DNA of 64,000 bases from DASUHT01 sp038230835 (GCA_038230835.1 JBBRMM010000012.1:1-64000); one strand, 5' to 3'; positions 40,738 through 48,689 are shown, counted from the first letter of the stretch. Notes: generated by a model not told the origin, from the letters alone. Translations and numbers: made by a program.

Positions 40738-40863
40738 GTACGGACCGGGGCACTCATTCGGCACGGATCCGTGACTGGGCGCGTCGGCATGGGGCGAGCG
40801 GTGAGTGAACGACGGACGCCTGACCCCGAACACCCCCGTTGTGACCTAGGCTGCACCGCGCGT

Positions 40864-41589
40864 ATGCACGAGCACACCGTGGTGATCGGAGCGGGCCGGG
40901 TCGGGCGGACGGTGGCCGCCCGACTGCGCGGCTCGCGGCTGGTCGCGCACGGCGAACCGGTCGAGCTTCGGGGCTGCCGGTTGCTGCTGATCGCCACGCC
41001 CGATGCCGTGATCGCCGAGGTGTGCGACGACCTCGCTGCCTCCCTCACCCCCGACTGCGGTGTGATCCACTTCTCGGGCGCAACCAGCGTTCGCGCGCTC
41101 GAAGCCGCTCCCGGTCCGACAGCATGCGTTCATCCGCTGCAGACTGTGTGGCCAGATCGTGGAGCCGATCAACTCGAGGGGGCGTTTGCCGCCGTCACCG
41201 GCGACCAGGCGCTCGGCGCACAACTCGCTCACGATCTGGGCATGACCCCCTTCGCCCTGGATGACGCCGCCAAGCCCGTGTACCACGCCGCGTCCGCCTT
41301 CGCGTCCAACTACGTTGTCACCCTGACGCAGGTGGCGATGCGGCTGCTGGAGCGAACTGGTCTCGATGCCGACCAGGCGATGGCGGTGCTGGCGCCGCTC
41401 CAGCACCGAACGATCGAGGTGGCCGGTTCACCCCCCACCGGCCCGATCGCACGCGGCGACGCGGCCACCGTCGAGCTTCACCTGACCGCCATCGGCCCCG
41501 CACTGCAACCGCTCTACCGCGAGCTCGGCCGGGCCACCCTGAGCCTGGTGTCGCCGGACGCCGCCGACGCTGTTCGGAGCGTGCTTTGA
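40864..41589 (+). CDS. Rossmann-fold DUF2520-type oxidoreductase-like protein
   Basis: 241 residues. The N-terminus HTVVIGAGRVGRTVAARL (GxGxxG) is a nucleotide-binding fold. LLLIATPDAVIAEVCDDLAA and HFSGATSVRALEAAPGPTAC then VHPLQTV are typical of the DUF2520/Rossmann-like family related to 6-phosphogluconate and ketopantoate dehydrogenases. The C-terminal helical domain (residues 130-241) has KPVYHAASAFASNYVVTLTQ. It directly precedes panC (4-bp TTGA overlap) and panB, a recurring neighbourhood that suggests a role near pantothenate synthesis. A ketopantoate-reductase-like activity is plausible but unproven. Confidence 0.8.
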   Translation: MHEHTVVIGAGRVGRTVAARLRGSRLVAHGEPVELRGCRLLLIATPDAVIAEVCDDLAASLTPDCGVIHFSGATSVRALEAAPGPTACVHPLQTVWPDRGADQLEGAFAAVTGDQALGAQLAHDLGMTPFALDDAAKPVYHAASAFASNYVVTLTQVAMRLLERTGLDADQAMAVLAPLQHRTIEVAGSPPTGPIARGDAATVELHLTAIGPALQPLYRELGRATLSLVSPDAADAVRSVL

Positions 41590-42302
41590 CCGTAGGGCTG
41601 GTGCCCACCATGGGCGCTCTGCACGCCGGCCACCGGGCGCTGCTGCGGGCGGCCCGTGCGGATTGCGACCGGGTGACGATGTCGCTGTTCGTGAACCCGA
41701 CACAGTTCAGCCCCGACGAGGACTTCGACCGCTATCCGCGCAGCGAGGAGGCAGATCGCGCGATCGCGGCCGAGGAGGGGGTCGACTTGATCTTCGCGCC
41801 GACGGTCGCCGAGATGTACCCGGCTGGGTTCGACACCACGGTGACGGTGGGCGACGTCGCCCACCGTTTCGAGGGGGAACGCCGGCCGGGTCACTTCGAA
41901 GGGGTGGCCACGGTCGTCCTCAAGCTGCTGCACCTAACACGCCCGGATCTCGCCTACTTCGGTCAGAAGGACGCTCAGCAGTTGGCAGTGATCCGGCGCA
42001 TGGTGGCCGATCTCGACCTCGCGGTCGAGATCCGTGCCGTGGAGACCGTGCGCGAGCCCGACGGCCTGGCGGTGTCGTCTCGGAACGTCTTCCTGTCTGC
42101 GCCGGAGCGACGGCGAGCAGCATCCCTTCATCGCGCCCTTCTGGCCCGCGACGCGAACCTGATCGAGGGCGAGCCCGACTACCTCGCGGTCGTCGATCCG
42201 GACAGCTTCGTGGAGATCGCTCCGCGGCCGGGGACGCTCGTGGTCGGAGCCGCCCGGTTCGGGGCCACTCGACTGATCGATAACATCCGTGTCGGACCAT
42301 GA
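41586..42302 (+). CDS. panC: Pantothenate synthetase, unusually short
   Basis: 238 residues, against about 280 for the family. It condenses pantoate and beta-alanine with ATP. TVGLVPTMGALHAGHRALLR (HxGH nucleotide motif), SLFVNPTQFSPDEDFDRYPR, FGQKDAQQLAVIRRMVADL and VSSRNVFLSAPERRRA (KMSKS-like SSRN) are all intact. Two parts are missing. The first is the N-terminal 20 or so residues before TVGLVPTMG, because it starts with TTG inside the previous gene's stop (TTGA). The second is about 30-35 residues of the C-terminal helical region between LHRALLA and EPDYLAVVD. The last strand (GTLVVGAARFGATRLIDNI) is present. Activity is likely but should be viewed with care. Confidence 0.9.
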   Translation: MTVGLVPTMGALHAGHRALLRAARADCDRVTMSLFVNPTQFSPDEDFDRYPRSEEADRAIAAEEGVDLIFAPTVAEMYPAGFDTTVTVGDVAHRFEGERRPGHFEGVATVVLKLLHLTRPDLAYFGQKDAQQLAVIRRMVADLDLAVEIRAVETVREPDGLAVSSRNVFLSAPERRRAASLHRALLARDANLIEGEPDYLAVVDPDSFVEIAPRPGTLVVGAARFGATRLIDNIRVGP

Positions 42303-43186
42303 GACTCGCACTGCCGGCGCTGACCGAGATGAAGATCCGTGGCGAGCCGATCGTGATGATCACGGCCTACGACCATCCCAGCGCGCTGATCGTCGACGCC
42401 GCCGGGGTCGATCTGGTGCTGGTCGGCGACTCGGCCGCGAACACGGTGCTGGGCCACGATCCGGTGTCGACCGTGCGCGCCACGGTCGACGAGATGCTGA
42501 TCCTGACTCGCGCGGTGTCCCGCGGCTGTGAGCGTGCTCTGGTGATCGGTGACATGCCGTTCATGAGCTACCAGGTGTCCGACCAGGACGCGGTGCGAAA
42601 CGCCGGCCGCTTCGTCAAGGAGGCGGGCGCCGACGCCGTCAAGCTGGAGGGAGCCGGACAGTCGCTGGAGCGCGTGGCCGCGCTGGTGGGCGCCGGCATC
42701 CCGGTCATGGGGCACGTGGGACTGACGCCGCAGACGGCGACCATGCTCGGTGGGCACCGCGCCCAGGGTCGTCAATGGCACAAGGCGCGCGAGGTCTACG
42801 ACGACGCGCTCGCGCTGCAGGCGGCCGGCTGTTTCGCGATCGTGCTCGAGTGCGTACCGGCTCCGGTGGCCGCGGCCATCACCCGCCGCCTGACGATCCC
42901 GACCATCGGCATCGGGGCGGGGGTCGACACCGACGGCCAGGTGCTGGTGCTGCACGACGCGCTCGGGATGCGCCCGGGAGCCGATCACGAGCCCAAGTTC
43001 GTCAAGCGCTTCGCGGAGGTCGGGGCGGCCATGAGCGCGGGCGTGGCCGCGTACGCCGCTCAGGTGCGTTTGCGAACCTATCCGGCGATCGAACACACCT
43101 ACGGGATGGCGCCGGAGGAGCAGTCCGCATTTGAGGCGGCGATCGGGATCGGGTCGCTCGAAGACAACATGCTGGCCGACTGGTAG
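42299..43186 (+). CDS. panB: 3-methyl-2-oxobutanoate hydroxymethyltransferase
   Basis: 295 residues, a slightly extended family length. It makes ketopantoate from alpha-ketoisovalerate and methylene-THF. The ATG overlaps the panC stop (ATGA). TIM-barrel markers: MITAYDHPSALIVDAAGVDL, VLVGDSAANTVLGHD (metal-binding Asp), VIGDMPFMSYQ, VKLEGAG, GHVGLTPQ, VLECVPAPVAAAITRRL and IPTIGIGAGVDTDGQVLVLHD. All catalytic regions are present. It completes a coupled trio with the Rossmann gene and panC. Confidence 0.96.
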   Translation: MRLALPALTEMKIRGEPIVMITAYDHPSALIVDAAGVDLVLVGDSAANTVLGHDPVSTVRATVDEMLILTRAVSRGCERALVIGDMPFMSYQVSDQDAVRNAGRFVKEAGADAVKLEGAGQSLERVAALVGAGIPVMGHVGLTPQTATMLGGHRAQGRQWHKAREVYDDALALQAAGCFAIVLECVPAPVAAAITRRLTIPTIGIGAGVDTDGQVLVLHDALGMRPGADHEPKFVKRFAEVGAAMSAGVAAYAAQVRLRTYPAIEHTYGMAPEEQSAFEAAIGIGSLEDNMLADW

Positions 43187-43200
43187 AAGGAGACGCACCG

Positions 43201-43587
43201 ATGACGAGGTTCATGCACACCATGGTGAGGATCACCGACCCGCAGCGCAGCCGGGAGTTCTACGAGGCGCTCGGGTTTCAGGCTGGGCGCGAGGCGCCGA
43301 TCGTTCGCAACGGGGAGCTGGAGGCCACGAACTACTTCTTCGGCCTCCCGGGCCAGGACGGCGTGCTCGAGCTCACGCTCAACCACGACGGGCGAACCTA
43401 CGAGATGGGTACCGCCTACGGCCACATCGCTATCGGCGTGGACGACCTTGACGCGACGCTCGCGGAGTTGAAAGCGAAGGGCATCGAGCCCGAGCGCCCG
43501 CCGTACTCGATCAGCGAGGGTGGGTCGCGGCTGTGCTTCGTTCGGGATCCGGATCAGTACAGGGTGGAAATCATCGAGCGAAGGTGA
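43201..43587 (+). CDS. VOC-family protein, glyoxalase I-like
   Basis: 128 residues, one glyoxalase I-length VOC unit. RFMHTMVRITDPQRSREFYE begins with the metal-ligand His. NYFFGLPGQDGVLELTLNHD gives a ligand-bearing Glu, MGTAYGHIAIGVDDLDATLA the third ligand His, and LCFVRDPDQYRVEIIERR the final Glu. The metal set H/E/H/E matches lactoylglutathione lyase. It follows panB by 14 bp. The 29 bp encoding its last ten residues are duplicated exactly at 44338-44366. Confidence 0.88.
   Translation: MTRFMHTMVRITDPQRSREFYEALGFQAGREAPIVRNGELEATNYFFGLPGQDGVLELTLNHDGRTYEMGTAYGHIAIGVDDLDATLAELKAKGIEPERPPYSISEGGSRLCFVRDPDQYRVEIIERR
43552..43580 (+). repeat. 29-bp direct repeat, copy 1 (within VOC gene 3' end)
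   Basis: Begins GATCAGTACAGGG and ends AATCATCGAGCG. Identical over 29 bp to 44338-44366; the units are 786 bp apart. Confidence 0.95.
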
Positions 43588-43622
43588 ACCGCTGGAGCGC
43601 TTCGAAGCTCCAGCGCGGGTTC
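43586..43622. terminator. Bidirectional terminator after the VOC gene
   Basis: CGCTGGAGC (43590-43598) pairs with GCTCCAGCG (43607-43615) around GCTTCGAA, extended by GAACC/GGGTTC. It lies between the convergent VOC gene (stop 43587) and the immunity-like gene (stop 43630). Confidence 0.75.
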
Positions 43623-43629
43623 GCCTCCC

Positions 43630-44265
43630 TTACCCAAGCTCGATCCGCACTTCACCGATGGTTTGCCCGTGGGATATCGATCGTGTCCCATGCCTGAGCT
43701 GCGCCAGAATCGTCCAGTAGACGTCTGTGTCGATAGCCTCGAGGTTCTCGATCGAATCTGCCCCGCCCAGGAACAACGGAACGCGGTACCCAATACATTC
43801 GTGAGCACGTGGGGTCCTTCCACCGCTGCGAAGCCAGTCGGCATAGAAGCCAGCCGCCAGTGCAGCCTCTGGCTGTTCGACCAGTTCTTCGTTGTGGAAG
43901 GCTCGTAGCGTGGCTGGTATCTCGAGTCGCTCACCCGTGCCGGGTTCCAGGAGCATCACGAGGGGTTCGTCGTCGTTCTTGCGAGCCAGGTCGAGCGTAA
44001 ATCCTCTGCCAAGCCAATCGCAGCCGAACGGGAGGTACCGACCCGGCTCCGGGTAGTAGGCCTCGATCCGGGCGGCGGCGTAGTCGGAGTCCTTGGCATC
44101 GTGGATGCGATACAGCCCTCGCGCGAAGCTGAGACCGCCGAGCGTCGCCCGCAACGTCTCGAGATCGGTCGCCGCGGGACCATGACCAGTCGGCCGCCGC
44201 CCCTCGTCGATCGGGAAGGCGGCCAAGAACGCCGAGAAAGAGTTTGGGGCCGACGCTGCCATCAC
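43630..44265 (-). CDS. Orphan Tdi1/DUF1851-type immunity-like protein
   Basis: 211 residues. The first half (YRIHDAKDSDYAAARIEAYY then LPFGCDWLGRGFTLDL) fits a GAD-like/DUF1851 N-terminal domain. The C-terminal motif (PLFLGGADSIENLEAIDTDV then YWTILAQLR) is the hallmark of the Tdi1 C-terminal domain, known from T6SS and other toxin immunity proteins. No toxin or secretion gene is adjacent. The gene is bracketed by the exact 29-bp direct repeat, so it was probably inserted as a unit. Protection against an ADP-ribosyl-type toxin is inferred from the family only. Confidence 0.7.
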   Translation of the reverse strand: MMAASAPNSFSAFLAAFPIDEGRRPTGHGPAATDLETLRATLGGLSFARGLYRIHDAKDSDYAAARIEAYYPEPGRYLPFGCDWLGRGFTLDLARKNDDEPLVMLLEPGTGERLEIPATLRAFHNEELVEQPEAALAAGFYADWLRSGGRTPRAHECIGYRVPLFLGGADSIENLEAIDTDVYWTILAQLRHGTRSISHGQTIGEVRIELG

Positions 44266-44337
44266 GCGATGCTAGCGGGGCGGCTCGTGGTGAGCCGACG
44301 GCGAGGACGACTGAGCAACAACCCCAACCACTACCTT

Positions 44338-44366
44338 GATCAGTACAGGGTGGAAATCATCGAGCG
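44338..44366 (+). repeat. 29-bp direct repeat, copy 2 (orphan)
   Basis: Exact duplicate of the VOC gene tail at 43552-43580. Here it is followed by GGGCTGA, so a residual frame would read DQYRVEIIERG and stop. The bases before (TTGATC versus CGGATC) and after differ, so the match ends sharply. Confidence 0.95.
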
Positions 44367-44397
44367 GGGCTGACCCCGGCGGTCAAGGACACGTCGG

Positions 44398-45255
44398 TCA
44401 CCGATTGGCGACGAACGCGAATAGCCGACGCGGCTCGTCCAGGCCCTTCAGTTGATGGACGCCTCTGTCCTCGAACTCAAGGCCGGCGCCCATCGACAGC
44501 GCGCGGGTTGCCTCCGACGTGAGGATCTCGCCGGGGCCGGCAGCCGCCGCGATGCGGGCGACTTCATGTACGGAAATGCCACGGGCACCGTTCGAGCTGA
44601 GCTCTACTTCGCCAACGTGAACGCCGATCCGAACCGGCATCTCCTGCGTCCCTGCGGCTTCCTGGATTGCCGCGGCGCACTCCAACGCACGTGCCGCACC
44701 GTCGAATAGCGCGAACATCCCGTCGCCTGCCGTATCGATCTCTCGGCCCCGGAAGCGACCCAGCAGCATGCGCATCGACTCAAGATGGTGCGCCAGACGG
44801 TCGCGCCAGAGCGCGTCGCCGACCCTGGACGCCTCCGCGGTCGACCCCACGACATCGGTCATCAGCAAGCCTGCCAGGACCCGGTCGTGCAACCGCACTT
44901 TGAAGCCCGTCCACGCCTCGAGGCCCGACCAGTCGATCTCGACCAGCGGTTCGTCTGCCACAACGTATGCGTCGTGGCCGGGCGGAATATCGAACACGTC
45001 GTTCGGCCCCAGCTCGAACCGCGCGCCGTCCTTCAACTCCACGCCCATCCGGCCCGAGACCACCACACCGACATGACGGGCGGCGCACCACTCGCCGCCG
45101 ACGATCGGCCGGATGTTCGTTGACCACCGGAATCCAGGTGGCTGAACGACGCGACCGACAGTGTAGTCCCCGATCTTGACCACATGCTCGACCATCCCGT
45201 CAATCTCGAACGTCTCGTCGGGATCATCGAAGCTCTTCCGGTAGGAGCCAGCCAC
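44398..45255 (-). CDS. Cupin plus class III adenylate/guanylate cyclase-domain protein
   Basis: 285 residues. Residues about 20-115 are a cupin_2-like barrel (ARHVGVVVSGRMGVELKDGA, then FELGPNDVFDIPPGHDAYVV), lacking the full HxH metal set. Residues about 125-285 are a class III cyclase homology domain: LAGLLMTDVVGSTAEASRVG (first metal Asp), DTAGDGMFALFDGAARALEC (second metal Asp), VRIGVHVGEVELS and VHEVARIAAAAGPGEILTSE. LLMTDVVGSTA corresponds to the FTDIVGST of bacterial cyclases. There is no membrane span. A small ligand bound by the cupin may control cyclase activity; purine specificity cannot be assigned by eye. Confidence 0.82.
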   Translation of the reverse strand: MAGSYRKSFDDPDETFEIDGMVEHVVKIGDYTVGRVVQPPGFRWSTNIRPIVGGEWCAARHVGVVVSGRMGVELKDGARFELGPNDVFDIPPGHDAYVVADEPLVEIDWSGLEAWTGFKVRLHDRVLAGLLMTDVVGSTAEASRVGDALWRDRLAHHLESMRMLLGRFRGREIDTAGDGMFALFDGAARALECAAAIQEAAGTQEMPVRIGVHVGEVELSSNGARGISVHEVARIAAAAGPGEILTSEATRALSMGAGLEFEDRGVHQLKGLDEPRRLFAFVANR

Positions 45256-45307
45256 TCCGCGACCCTACACCCGGCGGTGTGGACATGCCTGATGGCGCCC
45301 GACGTGG

Positions 45308-46444
45308 TCACGGAGTCAGCTCGTACGAATATCGCGTCAGAGTCTCGCTGCCGTCCTCGGTCACCAGCAGGAGATCCTCGAGGCGCACCTCACCGATACC
45401 GGGCACCCACAGCCCCGGCTCCATAGCGATCACGTCGCCGACCACCAGCTCTTCACGGCCGGTCTGGCCGAGTGCCGGATCCTCATGGAGGGCAAGGCCG
45501 ACGCCGTGCCCGAGCGAGAACTGAAAGCCCTCGTTCGGGTCGTCTCCCAGGCCGGTTCGCTGGGTGCGATGCCCGGCGGTCTCGAACACCTCGCAGACCA
45601 AGGCGTGCAACTCCCGCCCGGTGACCCCGGGTCGCACCGCCTCGCGAGCACGCTCGAGCGCCTGCCGCACGAGGCTCTCCAGTGTCCGCACGGGGTCGCT
45701 GATCTCACCGACCACGAACGTCCGCGTCATGTCCCCCCAGCATCCTGTGAGCTCGTCCCGAGGCCAGAGGTCGATCACTATCGGCAGGTTCGCCGGCAGC
45801 GGGCCGGAGCCAGGATCGTGGCCGGTTCCCTGCCAGACCGACGCGACGATGACGTCCGGCGGTGCCGGCGCGCCGCTGCGCCGGCACGCGTCGCGCAGCG
45901 TGGTCCGAACCATCTCGGCGGTGAGGACCTCCGCGCCGAGCACGAGCCGGTCGCCGTCCGACACCGCCTGGCCCAATATCGCAGCGGCGGCGCTCATCCC
46001 GGCCTCCGCCGCGGTCTGCGCCCTGCGAATGCCCGCGAGCTCCGCCGCCGACTTCACCCGCCGCCTGGCCGCTATCGCCCGCTGATCCGGGCGCACGACG
46101 ATGCCGTCGGATCGGAGCCGGTCGGCGACCGCGACCGGCATCTCCGGGTCGGCGACCGCCTCGCGGATGCCAATCGCGGCCGCAGCACGCGACGCCAGCT
46201 CCAGGTCGATCTCGTGAACGCTCAGACCACTCTCGAGCAGCTCATGGAACCCGAGATCAGTAATGTCGTGAAGGACAGCGTCGGGCGCCGCCGCCGCGAC
46301 CCGCTCACGTTCGAGGCTATTCACCATGACGTGCGTCCGGCCGCCGACCACGGCGAGCAGAAACGGGTCTCCGATCGAGACCGGGAGCTCGTGGCGCATG
46401 GCGGCCGAGCGCTCGGTATCCCCATGGAACAGGAAGTCGGTCAT
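45308..46444 (-). CDS. M24-family Xaa-Pro aminopeptidase-like protein
   Basis: 378 residues. Residues 1-125 are the creatinase-like N-terminal domain. The pita-bread catalytic domain has all five metal ligands: Asp in IVIDLWPRDE, Asp in CWGDMTRTFVVG, His in SLGHGVGLALHEDP, Glu in VIAMEPGLWVPG and Glu in EVRLEDLLLVTEDG. Xaa-Pro aminopeptidases or dipeptidases remove proline-containing N-terminal residues; the exact substrate is unknown. It lies 41 bp downstream of the GNAT gene on the same strand and may be co-transcribed. Confidence 0.9.
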   Translation of the reverse strand: MTDFLFHGDTERSAAMRHELPVSIGDPFLLAVVGGRTHVMVNSLERERVAAAAPDAVLHDITDLGFHELLESGLSVHEIDLELASRAAAAIGIREAVADPEMPVAVADRLRSDGIVVRPDQRAIAARRRVKSAAELAGIRRAQTAAEAGMSAAAAILGQAVSDGDRLVLGAEVLTAEMVRTTLRDACRRSGAPAPPDVIVASVWQGTGHDPGSGPLPANLPIVIDLWPRDELTGCWGDMTRTFVVGEISDPVRTLESLVRQALERAREAVRPGVTGRELHALVCEVFETAGHRTQRTGLGDDPNEGFQFSLGHGVGLALHEDPALGQTGREELVVGDVIAMEPGLWVPGIGEVRLEDLLLVTEDGSETLTRYSYELTP

Positions 46445-46485
46445 ACCCGGGTGAAACTACTGCTCCGCGCCGGCGGCCGCCACCG

Positions 46486-46947
46486 TCAGCGGATCCTGAG
46501 CTGCAGGAGCATCTCGTTGTCGAACACGATCACGCCGGTGCGCTCGAACCCGTACCGCTCGTAGAACGCGATCGGGCTGCCCTCGCCCTGCCCGGCGCTC
46601 GTGCTGAGCACAGCGACTCCCGGCCGCGCGCGAAAGTACTCGACGATCAGGTCGAGCGTCGCGGTGCCATATCCGCGCCGCTGGTGGCGATGGTCGATCA
46701 GCAACTTCCAGAGGTAGTGCGGGATGTAGCCTGGGCTGTCCGCGGCCACCTCGTCGCTGATCATGACAAACCCGACCGGCTGCTCCCCAGCGTAGACGGC
46801 CCAATAGATCGCTCGGCCGGCGGGCTGTTCGACCGCCTCGATCAGCGAGTCGACAACGTCGCTCACGTATCGCTCCTGGCCGGGCGCCAGCAGCAGCGCC
46901 TCGACGGCTCCGCGGTTTGCGTCGGTGATCGAACGCAATGAGACCAT
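46486..46947 (-). CDS. GNAT-family N-acetyltransferase
   Basis: 153 residues. VSLRSITDANRGAVEALLLA (strand 1/helix 1), IYWAVYAGEQPVGFVMI, YLWKLLIDHRHQRRGYGTAT with the acetyl-CoA RRGYGT loop, and SPIAFYERYGFERTGVIVFD (C-terminal motif) place it in the GNAT superfamily. It resembles spermidine or diamine acetyltransferases in the HYLWKLLID segment. The substrate is unknown. It is divergent from the LanC-like gene with a 28-bp gap. Confidence 0.85.
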   Translation of the reverse strand: MVSLRSITDANRGAVEALLLAPGQERYVSDVVDSLIEAVEQPAGRAIYWAVYAGEQPVGFVMISDEVAADSPGYIPHYLWKLLIDHRHQRRGYGTATLDLIVEYFRARPGVAVLSTSAGQGEGSPIAFYERYGFERTGVIVFDNEMLLQLRIR

Positions 46948-46975
46948 GCCGGGACGCTAGCGCGATACTGCACCC

Positions 46976-48154
46976 GTGCTGTTCACGCCAGAGCACCACG
47001 AGCCGATCGTCGAGGCGGCGTGGGACGAGCGCCGCGTGCGGGACTCGGTGGCTGCGATCGTCGCTGACGCCGTGGACGCGCAGCAGCCGGACGGCTTCTG
47101 GCCGGTGCACCCCGACGACGCCGACGAGGACGGCGCCTCGTACCGCACCGGGTTCTACATGGGCGCCGCCGGCCTCGTGTGGGCGCTGCATCAGCTCGGG
47201 CACGACCTGACCGGCACGGCCGAGCGGTTGCACGAGCGCTATCTCGCGGAGCCGGACTGGCCGGGTGTCGTCCCGGGGTTTCTGATGGGCGAGGCCGGCA
47301 TCCTGTTCGCCGCCCATCAGCTCGCACCCGACGCCGCGGTCGCGGACGCGATCGAGCGCGCGGTGGTCGAAAACGCCGGCAACGAGTCGAACGAGCTCCT
47401 GTGGGGCACGCCCGGCACGATGCTCGTCGCACGGGCGATGCTGACCGCGACCGGTGACCGCCGCTGGGCGGACCGCTGGCTGGACAGCGCGGAACTGCTG
47501 TGGTCGCGCTGGCTGCCGTCGGACGAGCACGGCTTCCACCTGTGGACGCAACAGCTGTACGGCGACGTGGTGCAGTACGTCGGCCCCGGTCACGGACTCG
47601 CCGGAAACGTCCTCGCGCTCTCGCTGGACGCCGGATTGCTGGACGCGGAGCGCCACCGAGAGCTCGAGCGGCGCGCGGTGGCGGCCGCCACCGCGCTCGC
47701 AATCCGCGACGGCGACCTCGCAAACTGGCCGCCCATCGTCGGCCAGCCGCTCGCCCATCGCGGGGTGATCAGAACGCAGTGGTGCCATGGCGCCCCGGGG
47801 ATGGTGACGTCGCTGGCGGGGATCGAGGTGGAGGACGCGGCCTTCGACGAGCTGCTCGTCGCCGGCGGCGAGCTCACGTGGCGTGCCGGCCCGCTGGTCA
47901 AGGGAGCAGGGCTGTGTCACGGCACCGCGGGCAACGGAGCCGCGTTCCTGGCGCTGTTTCGGCGACTCGGCGACGAGCGGTGGCTCGACCGCGCCCGGCT
48001 TTATGCGATGCACGCGCTTGCCCAGGTCGAAGCGGGCCGCGAGCGGCACGGCCGCGGGAGGTACTCGCTGTGGACGGGCGACATCGGCGCGGCCCTCTAC
48101 GCCCTGCAGTGCATCGACGGGCGCGACGGCATCCCGTCCCTGCACTGGCTCTGA
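46976..48154 (+). CDS. Stand-alone LanC-like cyclase-fold protein
   Basis: 392 residues from GTG 46976. The alpha/alpha toroid is shown by repeated GxxG-type loops (FYMGAAGLVWALHQLG, GFLMGEAGILFAAHQL, LLWGTPGTMLVARAML, GPGHGLAGNVLAL, LWTGDIGAALYALQCI). The zinc ligands of LanC are present: QWCHGAPGMV (Cys-His) and GLCHGTAGNG (Cys-His). In lanthipeptide synthesis LanC adds Cys thiols to dehydro residues. Here no precursor, dehydratase or transporter is nearby, which is closer to LanCL-type proteins that process dehydroamino acids or conjugate glutathione. It is followed by a GNAT gene. Confidence 0.85.
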   Translation: MLFTPEHHEPIVEAAWDERRVRDSVAAIVADAVDAQQPDGFWPVHPDDADEDGASYRTGFYMGAAGLVWALHQLGHDLTGTAERLHERYLAEPDWPGVVPGFLMGEAGILFAAHQLAPDAAVADAIERAVVENAGNESNELLWGTPGTMLVARAMLTATGDRRWADRWLDSAELLWSRWLPSDEHGFHLWTQQLYGDVVQYVGPGHGLAGNVLALSLDAGLLDAERHRELERRAVAAATALAIRDGDLANWPPIVGQPLAHRGVIRTQWCHGAPGMVTSLAGIEVEDAAFDELLVAGGELTWRAGPLVKGAGLCHGTAGNGAAFLALFRRLGDERWLDRARLYAMHALAQVEAGRERHGRGRYSLWTGDIGAALYALQCIDGRDGIPSLHWL

Positions 48155-48182
48155 GCCGTCGGCGGGCGCCGGAGTTGTGACC

Positions 48183-48689
48183 GTGCCGACCTGCAAGACT
48201 GCACGGGTGGACCAGGTTGACGTGCGTCCGCTGACCCCGGATGACTCCGCCGAGTGCGACGCGATCGTGGCGTCGCTTCCATACCACTCCGGCGACGCCG
48301 GGGGCCGCGCGGCGTGCGCGCGAGCCGTCCGCGAGAGCCCAGGATACGTTGCCTGCGAAGCAGAACGAGTGATCGGTTTCGTGACGTCGCAGTCGTGGTA
48401 CGGCGTCGCGGTGGAGATCACCTGGATGGCCGTCCACGCCGACCGGCGCCGACTCGGTGTCGGCCGCCGCCTGATTCGGCATCTGGTCGACAACGGCCCC
48501 CGCAATCTGCGGTACATGGTCGTGACCACGCTCTCGCAGGCGACTCCCGAGGTGGAGGACGGAGACACCTACGCGGGCACGCGCCGGTTCTACGAACGCG
48601 AAGGCTTCGAGCCGATCTGGGAACCGAAGGGCTGGTGGAACGACGAGAACCAGGCAGTGCTCATGCTGCGACGGCTGGACGCGCCGTGA
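48183..48689 (+). CDS. GNAT-family N-acetyltransferase
   Basis: 168 residues from GTG 48183 (GGAG eight bases upstream); GTG 48207 would give 160 residues starting at the conserved VRPLTPDD. VEITWMAVHADRRRLGVGRR holds the acetyl-CoA RRxGxGR loop, and GTRRFYEREGFEPIWEPKGW is the C-terminal motif. The end overlaps the next gene by GTGA. The substrate is unknown. It lies 28 bp after the LanC-like gene. Confidence 0.8.
   Translation: MPTCKTARVDQVDVRPLTPDDSAECDAIVASLPYHSGDAGGRAACARAVRESPGYVACEAERVIGFVTSQSWYGVAVEITWMAVHADRRRLGVGRRLIRHLVDNGPRNLRYMVVTTLSQATPEVEDGDTYAGTRRFYEREGFEPIWEPKGWWNDENQAVLMLRRLDAP

Larger units (their letters stand above)
40562..40863. other. 302-bp divergent intergenic region with palindromic repeats
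   Basis: Between the FmdB gene (minus) and the Rossmann gene (plus). It contains two copies of the palindrome GGGGTCAGACCCC (40609 and 40725) and a third partial match, GCCTGACCCCGAAC near 40818. No gene is apparent. Promoters for both flanking genes must lie here, but no clear -35/-10 pair was identified. Confidence 0.45.

Noticed and set aside
43630..44265. Interpretation as an SMI1/KNR4 (SUKH) immunity protein
   Set aside because: The FLGGxDxxENLE and YW motifs fit Tdi1/DUF1851 better than SUKH, although both are immunity-type families.
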